Assembly: GCA_041917255.1 (NCBI GenBank)
Contig: JAYRYA010000019.1
Location: 22,420-86,419, forward strand
DNA length: 64,000 bases
Reading direction: 5' to 3'
Origin: Zoogloea sp041917255
GTDB lineage: Bacteria > Pseudomonadota > Gammaproteobacteria > Burkholderiales > Rhodocyclaceae
The translations under genes were made by a program, and so were the position numbers. The number at the start of each line of letters is the position of its first letter. Within the stretch, counting starts at the first letter, position 1. Positions 33,864 to 43,427 of the stretch are shown piece by piece. The notes below the pieces were generated by a model, which did not search any database, was not told the DNA's origin, and worked only from the letters and a program-made list of their open reading frames with translations.

Positions 33864-34781
33864 TCAGCGCTGGCTGGCGAAGGCCTCGACCCGCAGCCAG
33901 TCGGACAGCAGCCGAACCTCCGGCCGCGGATCGCCGGAGGCCGCCACCAGAAAATACGCCCGCTGCGAGACGTGCCGGTAGCCGCAGGCCATCGGCAGCA
34001 GGCGCCCGTTGGCCAGGTGCTCGGCCAGCAGCACGCTGCGCCCCAGGGCCACGCCCTGACCGGCCACGGCGGCGGCGATCAGCTGATCGTAGTGGTTGAA
34101 GTGCAGCACGGCCTTGGGCTTCACGTCGGCAAACCCGAGCTTCTTCAACCAGAGCGCCCAGTCCAGCCAGGGTTCGGGCGTGGAATCGTCGTAGTTGAGC
34201 AAGGTCAGCCGCGCCATGTCTTCAGCGCAGACCTGGCGACCAACCAGTTCGCCCAATACGGCCGCCGTCGCGACCGGAAAGATGTCCTCGCCAAACAGCA
34301 GGTGGCTGGCCGGCGGCGGCGGATCGGCCATCACGTAGCGCAGGGCCAGGTCGATGCCTTCGCGCTGAATATCAACCAGCCGGTTGTTGGCCGAGATGCG
34401 CACGTCGATCTCCGGGTGCTCGGCCAGAAAGCGTGACAGCCGCGGCACCAGCCACAGGGCGGCGATGCCGATGGTGGTGGACAGCGTTACCGGCCGGCGC
34501 TGCCCCACGCGGATCGACTCGACGGTGCGAGTGAGGTTGCGGAACACCTCCTGCACGCTCGCCAGCATCGCCTCGCCGGCCGGGGTGAGGGTGAGCTTGC
34601 GATGGCCGCGTACGAACAGCGGTACGCCCAGCTGCTCCTCCAGCGTCTGCACCTGACGGCTGATCGCCGACTGGGTGAGGCACAGTTCGGTTGCAGCGAG
34701 GGTGAAGCTGAGGTGGCGGGCGGTGGCCTCGAAGCCCTGCAGCGGAGCCAGGCAGGTGAGCTGACGGATCGGGTTCTGCAT
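33864..34781 (-). CDS. LysR-family regulator, GcvA-like
   Basis: A 305-residue regulator with helix-turn-helix FTLAATELCLTQSAISRQVQ and a QLGVPLFVRGHRKLTLTPAG motif typical of GcvA/AmpR-like members. It is read away from the MFS gene at 34933, its likely target. An in-frame upstream ATG at 34841 would add 20 unconserved residues. Confidence 0.9.
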   Translation of the reverse strand: MQNPIRQLTCLAPLQGFEATARHLSFTLAATELCLTQSAISRQVQTLEEQLGVPLFVRGHRKLTLTPAGEAMLASVQEVFRNLTRTVESIRVGQRRPVTLSTTIGIAALWLVPRLSRFLAEHPEIDVRISANNRLVDIQREGIDLALRYVMADPPPPASHLLFGEDIFPVATAAVLGELVGRQVCAEDMARLTLLNYDDSTPEPWLDWALWLKKLGFADVKPKAVLHFNHYDQLIAAAVAGQGVALGRSVLLAEHLANGRLLPMACGYRHVSQRAYFLVAASGDPRPEVRLLSDWLRVEAFASQR

Positions 34782-34932
34782 GCGGATTTCGCATTCGTTG
34801 GATGAACATTCAGCGTTTGCTTGTATGCCTTCTGCCAACAATAATCAAGCTGAAACGGTGCGCTCCCGACGCAGGAACGCATGCCACTGGCGCATGCACC
34901 GTCGCGCCCCCAGCCTTACCGGAGACAAAATC

Positions 34933-36138
34933 ATGAACGACGAAGACCGCCAGCGGCTGAAAGTCCTCACGGCCGGCATCCTCGGCCTGCTGTTGTTCCT
35001 GGGCATCGCCCGCTTCTCGTACACCCCGCTGCTGCCGCTGATGCGCGAGCAGGCCGGGCTGGGCGTGGCAGCCGGCGGCTGGCTGGCGGCCATCAACTAC
35101 GCCGGCTACCTGTCGGGCGCGCTGCTGGCGATGACCATCAGCAGCCTGGCCCTGAAGGATCGCCTGTACCGGGCGAGCATGGTGCTGGCGGTGGCGAGCA
35201 CGGTGCTGATGGGTCTGTCGACCAGCGAAGCGGTGTGGGCGTTGTCGCGCTTTGCGGCGGGGCTGTCCACTGCCGGCGGCATGCTGCTGGGCTCCGGCCT
35301 CATCATGAACTGGCTCATGCGCAATCGGCATCGCAGCGAGCTGGGCATCCATTTTTCGGGCATCGGCCTTGGCATTGCGGGCGTGTCGGCGGTGGTGGCG
35401 CTGCTGAGCCTGTGGCTCGACTGGCGTACCCAGTGGTTCGCGCTGGCGGCGCTGGGCGCACTGGTGGCGATCCCCGCCTGGCGCTGGCTGCCGCGGCCCG
35501 ACGTGACCCCGCTGGCCGGTAGCGGTGCCCACATGCAGGACAACCCGCCGGGGCGCGTCTTCCTGCTGCTGATGATGGCCGCCTACTTCTGTGCCGGCGC
35601 GGGTTTCGTGGTGAGCGCGACCTTCATGGTGGCCCAGGTGGGCAGCCTGCCGGGCATGGCCGGCAAGGGCGCGCTGGTGTTCCTGGTGGCGGGCGTGGCG
35701 GCGGCGCCGGCCTGCATCGTGTGGGATCTGATCGCCCGGCGCATCGGCCAGTTGCAGGCGCTCACCCTGGCGAGCGGCCTGCAGGCCTTCGGCATCCTGC
35801 TGCCGGTGGTCGGGGACGGGCTGCTGGCGGCGCTGGCCGGCGCGGTGCTGTTCGGCGGCACCTTTGCCGGCATCGTGAGCCTGGTGATGGCGATGGCCGG
35901 GCGCTTCTACCCGACCCGCCCGGCCAAGCTGATGAGCAAGCTCACTGCCGCCTACGGTGTGGCGCAGATCGCCGCGCCGGCCATCACCGGCCTGCTGGCG
36001 CGGCAGCAGGGCAGCTACGCGGCGGGCTTCTATCTGGCCTCCGGCGTGATGGTGGTGGGCACGCTGCTGTTCGGCGTGCTGCGGCTGGTGGAGCGGGCTG
36101 GCGGTGCAGCGCCCGTGGCTGCGGCGCGCACTGCTTAG
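34933..36138 (+). CDS. MFS transporter, YbfB type
   Basis: A 401-residue transporter with about twelve spans. The first span region GLLLFLGIARFSYTPLLPLM is typical of the YbfB/OFA-like MFS group. Substrate unknown. Divergent from the LysR gene, with a 151-base shared control region. Confidence 0.88.
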   Translation: MNDEDRQRLKVLTAGILGLLLFLGIARFSYTPLLPLMREQAGLGVAAGGWLAAINYAGYLSGALLAMTISSLALKDRLYRASMVLAVASTVLMGLSTSEAVWALSRFAAGLSTAGGMLLGSGLIMNWLMRNRHRSELGIHFSGIGLGIAGVSAVVALLSLWLDWRTQWFALAALGALVAIPAWRWLPRPDVTPLAGSGAHMQDNPPGRVFLLLMMAAYFCAGAGFVVSATFMVAQVGSLPGMAGKGALVFLVAGVAAAPACIVWDLIARRIGQLQALTLASGLQAFGILLPVVGDGLLAALAGAVLFGGTFAGIVSLVMAMAGRFYPTRPAKLMSKLTAAYGVAQIAAPAITGLLARQQGSYAAGFYLASGVMVVGTLLFGVLRLVERAGGAAPVAAARTA

Positions 36139-36206
36139 CGCTGTGCATTGCGGGGGCGCTCGGGGTAACCTGTTGCGCCTTGAACTAATGAAAGCTTCAT
36201 CCCGCG

Positions 36207-37844
36207 ATGTTTGTGTCTCTGTTCCGGCCTCTGCAGGTGCGCCCGCTGCGCATCCGCCAGGGGCTGATGGCCGCCCTGATGGCGGCGTCCGGCCTGGCCT
36301 GCGCGGCCAACGGCGAGGCGGGGTTGCAGTGGTTTGATGCCGGCCGGCCCCGCAACACTGCCTGGACGGCGGTCGATCTCCTCCTCAAGGCGCCTGACGA
36401 CGGGCTCGACGCCGACGACTACGATGCCGGCGGCCTGCGTCAGGTGCTTACCGCGCTGGAGGGCGGCAGCAGTCTGCCCGACGCCGACCTGGCCTCGCTC
36501 GACAGTGCGCTGACCAACGCGCTGCAGCGTTTCCTCTCCGATCTGCACTTCGGGCGCCTGCCGCCCAAGGCGGTGCGCGCCAATGGCGGCGGTGCCAGCC
36601 TTGATCGCTTCGACCCCGCCGTCACCCTGCGTGCGGCGCTGGCCGCCAATCGGCTGGCCGATGTGGTGACCGAAGCCGCGCCGGCCCAGCAGCCCTACAC
36701 CAGCCTGCGCGATGCCCTGCGCCGCTACCGCGAACTGGCCGACGATCCGGCCCGCAGCAAGGCCTGGAAGACGCCGCTCCCGGCGCTTTCTGCCCGCAAG
36801 CTCGAGCCCGGCCACCCGTGGGCAGGCGTGCCCACGCTGGCGGCCCGGCTGGCGGCCCTGGGCGACATGCCCGCCACCACGCCCGGCGCCCGCTACGACG
36901 GCGCGGTGGTGGACGGTGTGAAGGCTTTCCAGGCCCGCCATGGCCTGCTCGCCGACGGCGTGATCGGCCGCGACACCCTGGCCCAGCTGGCGGTGAGCCC
37001 CGCCGAGCGGGTGCGCCAGATCGGCGTGAACCTGGAGCGCCTGCGCTGGACGCCCCAGACCCGGGCGGCGCGGATGATCGTGGTGAATGTGCCGGAGTTT
37101 GCCCTGCGTGGCTACGCCCAGGAGGATGGCCAGCCCAAGGCCAAGGTGCAGATGAAGGTGATCGTCGGCAAGTCGCTCGACACACGCACGCCGCTGTTCG
37201 CCGAGGACATGCGCTTCATCGAGTTCAGCCCCTACTGGAACGTGCCGCCATCCATCGCCCAGGCCGAGCTGGTGCCGCGGCTGCGACGCGACCCGGCGCA
37301 TTTCGCCGATCAGGGTTTCGAGTTCGTGGCGGGGGACGGGCGGGTGATCACCACGCTGTCGGACGAGAACCTCGAGGCGGTGATGCGCGGACAGCTGCGC
37401 ATCCGTCAGCGCCCGGGGCCGAAGAACGCGCTGGGTGACATCAAGTTCGTGTTTCCCAACAACGACAACATCTATCTGCACCACACGCCGTCCACCCAGC
37501 TGTTCGCCCGGGCGCGGCGGGATCTGAGCCATGGCTGCATCCGCGTGGAGGCGCCGGTGGAACTGGCGAAGTTCGTGTTGCAGGATCAGCCCGAATGGGG
37601 CGAGACGCGCATCCGCGAGGCGATGGAGCGGGGCAAGTCGGCGACGTTGCGGCTGAAGGAGCCGCTGCCGGTGGTGATCACCTATCGCACGGCGGTGGCA
37701 AAGGGCGGCAAGGTGTATTTCTTTCCCGACATCTACGGACACGACGCCGAACTGAGCGAAGCGCTGCGCACGGTGGCGGGGCCGCTGCCCCGCGCCGCGG
37801 AGAAGACGCGCGGGCTGGGTTTGCGACCAAGACCAAGGGCGTGA
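36207..37844 (+). CDS. L,D-transpeptidase, YcbB-like
   Basis: A 545-residue enzyme that forms 3-3 crosslinks in peptidoglycan. It has a signal sequence (LMAALMAASGLACAAN), a scaffold domain (about 50-210), a peptidoglycan-binding domain (YDGAVVDGVKAFQARHGLL, about 231-249) and the YkuD catalytic domain with the SHGCIRVE motif (catalytic cysteine at about 438). It ends with a short arginine-rich tail. Confidence 0.92.
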   Translation: MFVSLFRPLQVRPLRIRQGLMAALMAASGLACAANGEAGLQWFDAGRPRNTAWTAVDLLLKAPDDGLDADDYDAGGLRQVLTALEGGSSLPDADLASLDSALTNALQRFLSDLHFGRLPPKAVRANGGGASLDRFDPAVTLRAALAANRLADVVTEAAPAQQPYTSLRDALRRYRELADDPARSKAWKTPLPALSARKLEPGHPWAGVPTLAARLAALGDMPATTPGARYDGAVVDGVKAFQARHGLLADGVIGRDTLAQLAVSPAERVRQIGVNLERLRWTPQTRAARMIVVNVPEFALRGYAQEDGQPKAKVQMKVIVGKSLDTRTPLFAEDMRFIEFSPYWNVPPSIAQAELVPRLRRDPAHFADQGFEFVAGDGRVITTLSDENLEAVMRGQLRIRQRPGPKNALGDIKFVFPNNDNIYLHHTPSTQLFARARRDLSHGCIRVEAPVELAKFVLQDQPEWGETRIREAMERGKSATLRLKEPLPVVITYRTAVAKGGKVYFFPDIYGHDAELSEALRTVAGPLPRAAEKTRGLGLRPRPRA

Positions 37845-37922
37845 TGCGGTCGGCGCGGCGCTGAGTCGTCAGTTGCAGCGGATTGCAGGGTGTGCCGGCT
37901 GGCCGTGCGCTTCCCCGTGACC

Positions 37923-38681
37923 CTAACGGAACAGACGGGCTGGCCAACTGTCACGGCGGGCTGCTTCCAGTTGGGGTAGGGCTTCGTGGCTAAAGAGCCG
38001 GCCGGGAAATCGGCTTTCAAGTTGGTGCAGACGCAAGCCTTGGCCGAGGAACTGGCCCAGCGCTCCGAAATACACAAAGAACGACACCGCGTGCATTGCG
38101 ATTACCGCGATGGCGATGCGCTCGGGCAGATCGAAACAGCTCTTGAGCCCGCCGTATAGCAGCACCGATCCTACGCCGGCGGCCAGCGCGCCGGGCAGGC
38201 CGGACGATTCGCGATGCTGCGCCGACAGCGTGCGCTGGCGCAGGTTGATCCGCGTTCCCGGCCATTCGAGATGCTTGGCTTGTGCGTCGACGGCGGGCAA
38301 CGGGGCGAAGCGCGCATGCCAGAGCGCTGCAGCGATCAGGCTGCCGGCGTGAAGTGCGAGGGTGAAGAGGTCGATGCCCGCGATCTGCGCGCCCGTCACT
38401 CCCAGGAAGGCCGGAGTAAGCGCCTGGCTGGCTGGCCACAGCAGGATGGCGGTGAGCGCCCAAGGCGCCAACAGGTTGTGGGCCGAGCCGAAGCGCGACC
38501 ACACCGCGACGTAGCTGAACCACGCGGCTGAAAGCAGCGCCGCCGCGCTGGCGACGCCCCACGCCCAGCCGCGTTCGTCAAAGCGCAGCGCTGCCCAGCA
38601 GCCCCACACCAGGGCCGACAGCAGCGGGCTACTCCACAGTGCGGCGTAAAGCTGGTCTAAGCGTGAGGGTGGATTCAGCAT
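37923..38681 (-). CDS. Multi-span membrane protein, possible immunity partner
   Basis: A 252-residue protein with about six membrane spans (ALWSSPLLSALVWGCWAAL, ASAAALLSAAWFSYVAVW, LLAPWALTAILLW, LFTLALHAGSLIAAALW, GALAAGVGSVLLYGG, IAIAVIAMHAVSFFVYFG). The start overlaps the stop of the preceding gene (TGATG), so the two are a translationally coupled pair. No family recognised. The pairing with a protein that has a glycine-rich hydrophobic hairpin at its C-terminus suggests an immunity function, by inference only. Confidence 0.7.
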   Translation of the reverse strand: MLNPPSRLDQLYAALWSSPLLSALVWGCWAALRFDERGWAWGVASAAALLSAAWFSYVAVWSRFGSAHNLLAPWALTAILLWPASQALTPAFLGVTGAQIAGIDLFTLALHAGSLIAAALWHARFAPLPAVDAQAKHLEWPGTRINLRQRTLSAQHRESSGLPGALAAGVGSVLLYGGLKSCFDLPERIAIAVIAMHAVSFFVYFGALGQFLGQGLRLHQLESRFPGRLFSHEALPQLEAARRDSWPARLFR

Positions 38682-39706
38682 CAGTCGAGCCATCCCTTGA
38701 CAAGGTCGGCGCTGGCGTCGTCGCCGCCGAAATAGCCCCACGCCGCCTGCGCAACGATGCCGACGCCGAGCCCGACGAGGATCACCGGCGCGCCGGTGAT
38801 GCCGATTGCGGTGACGGCTACGCCTGCGGCCAGTCCGGCGCCGAAGCCGATGGCATTGCCGCTCTGGCTCTTGGCCGAGCGAATCGCGAAATCAGTGGCG
38901 AAGCCGGCGCCGGATGGCGCGGTGTAGCTGTCGTAAAGATCGATGGCGGCGCTCGGGCCGAAGGCTAGCACGCTGCCCTTGCCGTAGCCGGCGTAACGCA
39001 GTACCCGGGAAGCCTGGGCGCGCGCTCCGGCGACCGAGGTCGCGGCCTGCTCGATGCGCTGTACGTCGCGCGCGCCGATCCGTACCGTGGCCGTGCTGCC
39101 GCTGGGTCTGACGACGAAGGGCTGCTCCAGCTTCTGCAGGACGGTGGTGGGCAGGCCCTTGACGTGCACGACGAGCCGCGCGCCCTTGCGCAATTCGCCG
39201 CCCTTGCCGATCCGCGAGGCGGTGATGGTGATGTAGGGGCTGACGCGGATGCTCGGCGCGTCGCCGGCGAGCAGCGTCTTGAAGCCGGCGGCGGCCTGCC
39301 TGCGCCACGCGGCACGAAGGCTGGCCTCGACGCTGGCGCTGAGGTTGCCGCCGATGTTGCCGCCGCCGATAAGGGCGTCCTGCAGCGATTTCAGCATTTT
39401 GTCGAGCCAGCGGTCGGCTGCGGCCGGTGGGAGGGATTGCTCGGGCGGAAAGGTCGCGGAGAGCAGTATGGCGGTGCCGTCGGGGTCGGTCTGGGCGAGC
39501 TGCGGCAGCAGCGCCGCGAAAACGGGAAGGTCGAGCCCGAAATCCTGGTCGAGGGTGCTGCCGTAGGTGTCGAGATAGCCGAGCGGGGCGCTGACTCCGG
39601 GGGTGCGCTGGGCGGTGTAGCTGGGCGCCGCGCAGAAATTGCGCAGGTCGTCGGTGCGAGAGAAGTTGATCTTCTCCGCGCGGGTGTGCGTCGCGTTCGA
39701 TGCCAT
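38681..39706 (-). CDS. Possible pore-forming effector of unknown family
   Basis: A 341-residue protein without signal peptide. The first 280 residues are soluble, with beta-rich parts (IRVSPYITITASRIGKGGEL, ARLVVHVKGLPTTVLQ). The C-terminal 60 residues contain a glycine-zipper hydrophobic hairpin (about 284-328: AIGFGAGLAAGVAVTAIG, then VILVGLGVGIVAQAAW) and end GDDASADLVKGWLD. Such tails occur in pore-forming effectors of interbacterial toxin systems. I could not match the whole protein to a family, and the toxin idea is inference. Confidence 0.65.
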   Translation of the reverse strand: MASNATHTRAEKINFSRTDDLRNFCAAPSYTAQRTPGVSAPLGYLDTYGSTLDQDFGLDLPVFAALLPQLAQTDPDGTAILLSATFPPEQSLPPAAADRWLDKMLKSLQDALIGGGNIGGNLSASVEASLRAAWRRQAAAGFKTLLAGDAPSIRVSPYITITASRIGKGGELRKGARLVVHVKGLPTTVLQKLEQPFVVRPSGSTATVRIGARDVQRIEQAATSVAGARAQASRVLRYAGYGKGSVLAFGPSAAIDLYDSYTAPSGAGFATDFAIRSAKSQSGNAIGFGAGLAAGVAVTAIGITGAPVILVGLGVGIVAQAAWGYFGGDDASADLVKGWLD

Positions 39707-39770
39707 GGATACACCCTCTGTATGTCTCTGTGCTGAGGACGATTATCCACGCAGAACGCGTGTGGCGGAA

Positions 39771-39798
39771 GGCGCCGCGCAGGAGGTCGCGCGGCGCC
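39771..39798 (-). terminator. Hairpin after the yceI operon, possible terminator
   Basis: GGCGCCGCGC and GCGCGGCGCC form a perfect 10-bp stem around an 8-base loop, 8 bases beyond the stop of the minus-strand yceI gene. No clear T tract follows, so termination would be Rho-independent only weakly. Confidence 0.45.
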
Positions 39799-39806
39799 GG
39801 GCAGGC

Positions 39807-40376
39807 TTACTGCTTGATCGCTTCGATCGGCAGGGTGATGGTCACTTCGTCGCCGACGTAGGGGGCGTACTTGCCCATGTTGAAGTCGGTGCGCTTGACC
39901 TTGGTGGTGGCGGTGGCGCCACAGGCGTCCTTCTTCAGCATCGGGTGCGGCATGCACTGGAAGGACACCACGGTCAGGGTCACCGGCTTGGTGACGCCCT
40001 TCAGCGTGAGGTTGCCCTCGACGGAGGCCACCTTGTCGCCATCGAAGACCACCTTGGTGGACTTGTAGGTGGCGGTCGGGTACTTGGCGGTGTTGAGGAA
40101 GTCCTCGCCCTGGATGTGCTGGTTGAACAGCGCGTAGCCGGTATTCACCGAGGTGGTGTCGATGGTCACGTCCACCGAACCGGTCTTGGCGGCACGGTCG
40201 ATGGTGACGCTGCCGGTGGTCTTGTCGAAGCGCGACAGCTGCTGCGAGTAGCCCATGTGGTTGTATTCGAAGCGCGGCAGGGTGTGGGTGCCGTCGATCA
40301 CGAAGGTTTCCGGGGCGGCCAGGGCAGAGGTGGAGATGGCGGCGGTGGCAAGGGCGAGGGTGATGAGCTTCTTCAT
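39807..40376 (-). CDS. YceI-family periplasmic protein (second copy)
   Basis: A 189-residue protein with a signal peptide (LITLALATAAISTSALAAPE) and the lipocalin-like YceI fold: TFVIDGTHTLPRFEYNHMGY at the start, TGSVTIDRAAKTGSVDVTID, and a final EVTITLPIEAIKQ. YceI proteins bind isoprenoids such as quinones. It has two cysteines in FQCMPHPMLKKDACG absent from the neighbouring copy. Follows the other yceI gene by 37 bases. Confidence 0.9.
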   Translation of the reverse strand: MKKLITLALATAAISTSALAAPETFVIDGTHTLPRFEYNHMGYSQQLSRFDKTTGSVTIDRAAKTGSVDVTIDTTSVNTGYALFNQHIQGEDFLNTAKYPTATYKSTKVVFDGDKVASVEGNLTLKGVTKPVTLTVVSFQCMPHPMLKKDACGATATTKVKRTDFNMGKYAPYVGDEVTITLPIEAIKQ

Positions 40377-40413
40377 GCTGTTTTCCTTCAGGTCTTGAGT
40401 TGGGGTTGGGTTT

Positions 40414-40986
40414 TTACTTCTTGGCCGGGGCCGAATTGGCCACGACGTGGAACTTGATGTCGATCTCGTTGGCAACAGCGGACACATCCGCCCACGGGCC
40501 TTCGCCGATGCCGTAGTCCATCCGCTTGAGCACGAAGCCGCCGTCGAACACGCCACTGGCGCCTTCCTGCTTGAAGGTGAAGGGAGCGACCACGTCGCGG
40601 GTCTGGCCCTTGATGGTCATCTTGCCCAGCGCCTCGTACTTGTTGCCGCCCACGGCGCGCACGCCGGTGGACACGAACCTGGCGGTGGGGAAAGCCTTGA
40701 CGTTGAACCACTGCTTGCCGACCACCTCGTCGTTGGCGTCCTTCGAGCCGGCGTCGATGCTGGCGAGGTCGATCTCGAGGGTGGTGCTGGCGGCGGTGGG
40801 CTTGGCCGGATCGAAGCGGATCTGGCTGGTGAAGCGCTTGAAGCTACCCGGCACCGGCACGCCCATCTGCTTGGAGCTGAAGGCGAGGGTGCTCTTGCTG
40901 GCGTCAACCTGGTTGAATTCGGCGGCCTGGGCGGCGCCGGCGGCCAGCAGCACGGCGGCGGGCAGGGCGATGAAGCGGATGTTCAT
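40414..40986 (-). CDS. YceI-family periplasmic protein (first copy)
   Basis: A 190-residue protein with signal peptide (IALPAAVLLAAGAAQAAE). It has the YceI fold marks STLAFSSKQMGVPVPGSFKRF and VVGKQWFNVKAFPTARFVST. It lies between cytochrome b561 and the second yceI gene, a gene order known in many proteobacteria. Confidence 0.92.
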   Translation of the reverse strand: MNIRFIALPAAVLLAAGAAQAAEFNQVDASKSTLAFSSKQMGVPVPGSFKRFTSQIRFDPAKPTAASTTLEIDLASIDAGSKDANDEVVGKQWFNVKAFPTARFVSTGVRAVGGNKYEALGKMTIKGQTRDVVAPFTFKQEGASGVFDGGFVLKRMDYGIGEGPWADVSAVANEIDIKFHVVANSAPAKK

Positions 40987-41012
40987 GGGGTTCTCCTGGG
41001 GATTCGTGTTCG

Positions 41013-41552
41013 TTATTTGCCGAAGGGCAGCATGCGGCGCAGGGTGGCGTCGCGGTCGATGATGTGGTGCTTGAGGGCGCCGGCAATGTGCAGGCCGACA
41101 AGCAGCAGCAGGCCGAAGTTGAGGGCTTCGTGGACTTCCTTCAGCAGGTCGCCGAGTTCCTCGTTCTTGGCCACCAGATCGGGCAGCGGCAGCACGCCGA
41201 AATACACCACCTGAAAGCCCTTGGCCGAGCTCATCAGCCAGCCCGACAGGGGCACCAGCACCATCAGCAGATAGAGCAGGTGATGGGTGCCTTCGGCGAT
41301 CTTGTGCTGCCACGCGGGCATCGGCAGCGCAGCCGGCGGGCGGTGGGTGATCCGCCACAGGATGCGCGGCACGAAGAGCAGCAGCACGGTGATGCCGATC
41401 CACTTGTGGTACGAGTAGAGCTTGAGCTTGGTGGGCGACAGGGGGAGTTCGTGCATGTATGCACCCAGCGGCCAGGCGGCGAGGATCAGGATCGCGATGA
41501 TCCAGTGGGCGGCGATGGCGGGGCCGGAGTAGCGTTGGGTTGCGATGTTCAT
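41013..41552 (-). CDS. Cytochrome b561 family protein
   Basis: A 179-residue four-span membrane protein. Haem-ligand histidines are expected in the first span (IAAHWIIAILILAAW), YSYHKWIGI, HHLLYLLMVL and VGLHIAGALKHH. It probably transfers electrons between quinones and periplasmic partners such as the YceI proteins. The start overlaps the end of the dioxygenase gene by 4 bases. Confidence 0.92.
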   Translation of the reverse strand: MNIATQRYSGPAIAAHWIIAILILAAWPLGAYMHELPLSPTKLKLYSYHKWIGITVLLLFVPRILWRITHRPPAALPMPAWQHKIAEGTHHLLYLLMVLVPLSGWLMSSAKGFQVVYFGVLPLPDLVAKNEELGDLLKEVHEALNFGLLLLVGLHIAGALKHHIIDRDATLRRMLPFGK

Positions 41553-42370
41553 CGGGGGGAGTGCTCCGGATTGAAGGGGGTCGGGCTGGCGTCCTGCCAG
41601 AGGTAGGCGTCCATGGCCAGACCGCCGTAAGTGGTCTCGGGTTCCAGGCGCAGGGGCTTTTCACCCAGGTTGGCAGCGCCCAGGGCGGCGAACAGGGGCA
41701 GCAGGTGCTCCTCGCTGGGATGGGCCTCGGCGCCGTAGGGCGCAAGGCGGCGGTAGTCGAGCAGGGCCGGGCGGTCGTCCCGCGCTAGGGCGTCGCCCAC
41801 CCAGTCGGCAAAGGCCACCGACTTGGCCAGCGGGGCGCTGTTGGTGCCCCAGGTGAGCCAGCCGAAGTTGTGGGTGACCGCACCGGACGCGAGGATCAGC
41901 ACGCCCTCGTCGCGCAGCGGGCGCAGCGCGGTGCCGATGCGACGGTGCCAGTCGGGCCCGGCGAAGGGCTGCAGGGCGAGCTGCACCACCGGCACGTCGG
42001 CGGCCGGGTACATGGCCTTGAGGGGAATCCACGCGCCGTGGTCGAGGCCGCGGTCGGGCACCTCGGTGCTGGGCAGGCTGGCGGCGGTGAGCAGTTCGCG
42101 CACCCGGGCGGCGAGCGCAGGCGCGCCGGGAGCCGGGTAGCTCATCGCGTAGAGCGCCGGCGGAAAGCCGCCGAAGTCATGGACGGTGTCCGGCGTGGCG
42201 GCGGTGCTGACGGTGGGCTCCCGCGCGGCCCAGTGGGCAGAAATCACCAGGATCGCCTTCGGGCGGGGCAGGTCGGCGCCCAGCTGCGCCCAGGCGGCCA
42301 CGGTGGCGGTGGCGTTCAGCAGCACGTCGGGTGCGCCGTGGGAAACGAAGAGAACGGGGTGTCGGCTCAT
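41549..42370 (-). CDS. DODA-type extradiol dioxygenase family protein (YgiD-like)
   Basis: A 273-residue LigB-superfamily protein. Metal-binding and catalytic residues are expected in LFVSHGAPDVLLN, VISAHWAAREPTV, DRGLDHGAWIPLK and GAVTHNFGWLTWG. Relatives open aromatic rings such as that of DOPA; the substrate here is unknown. It is divergent from the LysR gene at 42489 and heads the b561-YceI run. Confidence 0.9.
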   Translation of the reverse strand: MSRHPVLFVSHGAPDVLLNATATVAAWAQLGADLPRPKAILVISAHWAAREPTVSTAATPDTVHDFGGFPPALYAMSYPAPGAPALAARVRELLTAASLPSTEVPDRGLDHGAWIPLKAMYPAADVPVVQLALQPFAGPDWHRRIGTALRPLRDEGVLILASGAVTHNFGWLTWGTNSAPLAKSVAFADWVGDALARDDRPALLDYRRLAPYGAEAHPSEEHLLPLFAALGAANLGEKPLRLEPETTYGGLAMDAYLWQDASPTPFNPEHSPR

Positions 42371-42488
42371 TTGGGGCTCCTGGTGGGCAGCTCGTCGTCT
42401 GCCTGCATTGATGCAGACGAACTTTAGGCTTTTGATTCGTTCAAAAATAGACTTTAATCGAGACATCTTTGTTGCTGAAATTGAAACA

Positions 42489-43391
42489 ATGGACCGACTG
42501 AACGCAATGGACGTCTTCGTCCGGGTGGCCGAAACCGGCAGCTTCACCGCGGTGGCCGAGCATCTGGGCCTTGCCCGCTCGATGGTGACGCGCCAGATCA
42601 GCGGGCTGGAGGCCCATCTGGGCGTCAAGCTGATCGCCCGCAGCACCCGCAGCCTCAAGCTCACCGCCGAGGGTGAGGTGTACCTGGAGCGCTGCCGCGA
42701 GATCCTCGGGCTGGTGGGCGCCGCCGAGGGTGATCTCTCCGGCGGCGGGCAGGCGCCGCGCGGTCCGATACGGATCAGCGTGCCGGTGAGCTTCGGGGTG
42801 TGTCATCTCGCGCCGCTGGTGGCGGATTTCGTGAATCGATACCCCGATGTCACGCTGGACGTGGATTACAACGACCGCCAGGTGAATCTCATCGAGAGTG
42901 GCATCGACATGGCGGTGCGCATCACCGGCCAGCTCGATGAGACGCTGGTGGCGCGGCGGCTGAGTTCGTCGCGGATGCTCACCCTGGCCTCGCCGGATTA
43001 CCTCGCCCGGCACGGCATCCCCGAGCGCCCGGAAGACCTGGGCCAGCACCACTGCCTGGGCTATACCGGCTCGTCCCGTTCGAGCTGGCCTTTCCGGGTG
43101 GAGGGCGAGACGTTGTGGGTGCCGGTCAAGAGCCGGCTCCAGTCCAACAACGGCGAGGCACTGCTGGATGCCTGCGAGCGCGGGTTGGGCATCTGCCGCC
43201 AGCCGAGCTTCATCGCCGCGCCGGCGGTGCGGGCGGGCCGGCTGGCGGTGATCCTGGAAAACTACCCGGGGCCGGAGGTGGGCATCAACGCCGTGTTTCC
43301 CAGCAACCGTTACCTGCCCACCCGGGTGCGGGCGCTGGCCGACTACCTGGCCGATAGGCTTGGCCCGGTGCCGGCGTGGGATCAGTTGTGA
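42489..43391 (+). CDS. LysR-family regulator next to the DODA-b561-YceI operon
   Basis: A 300-residue regulator: winged helix FVRVAETGSFTAVAEHLGLARSM, then an effector domain with VPVSFGVCHLAPLVADFVNR. It is divergent from the dioxygenase gene across 118 bases, its probable target. The cytochrome cluster starts 173 bases after its stop on the same strand. Confidence 0.92.
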   Translation: MDRLNAMDVFVRVAETGSFTAVAEHLGLARSMVTRQISGLEAHLGVKLIARSTRSLKLTAEGEVYLERCREILGLVGAAEGDLSGGGQAPRGPIRISVPVSFGVCHLAPLVADFVNRYPDVTLDVDYNDRQVNLIESGIDMAVRITGQLDETLVARRLSSSRMLTLASPDYLARHGIPERPEDLGQHHCLGYTGSSRSSWPFRVEGETLWVPVKSRLQSNNGEALLDACERGLGICRQPSFIAAPAVRAGRLAVILENYPGPEVGINAVFPSNRYLPTRVRALADYLADRLGPVPAWDQL

Positions 43392-43427
43392 AATTCACGC
43401 GGCGGGCTGACATAAAGCCATGTTGCA

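Noticed and set aside
39771..39798. Strong hairpin considered as a firm terminator
   Set aside because: No T tract follows on the minus strand, so it is listed only at low confidence.
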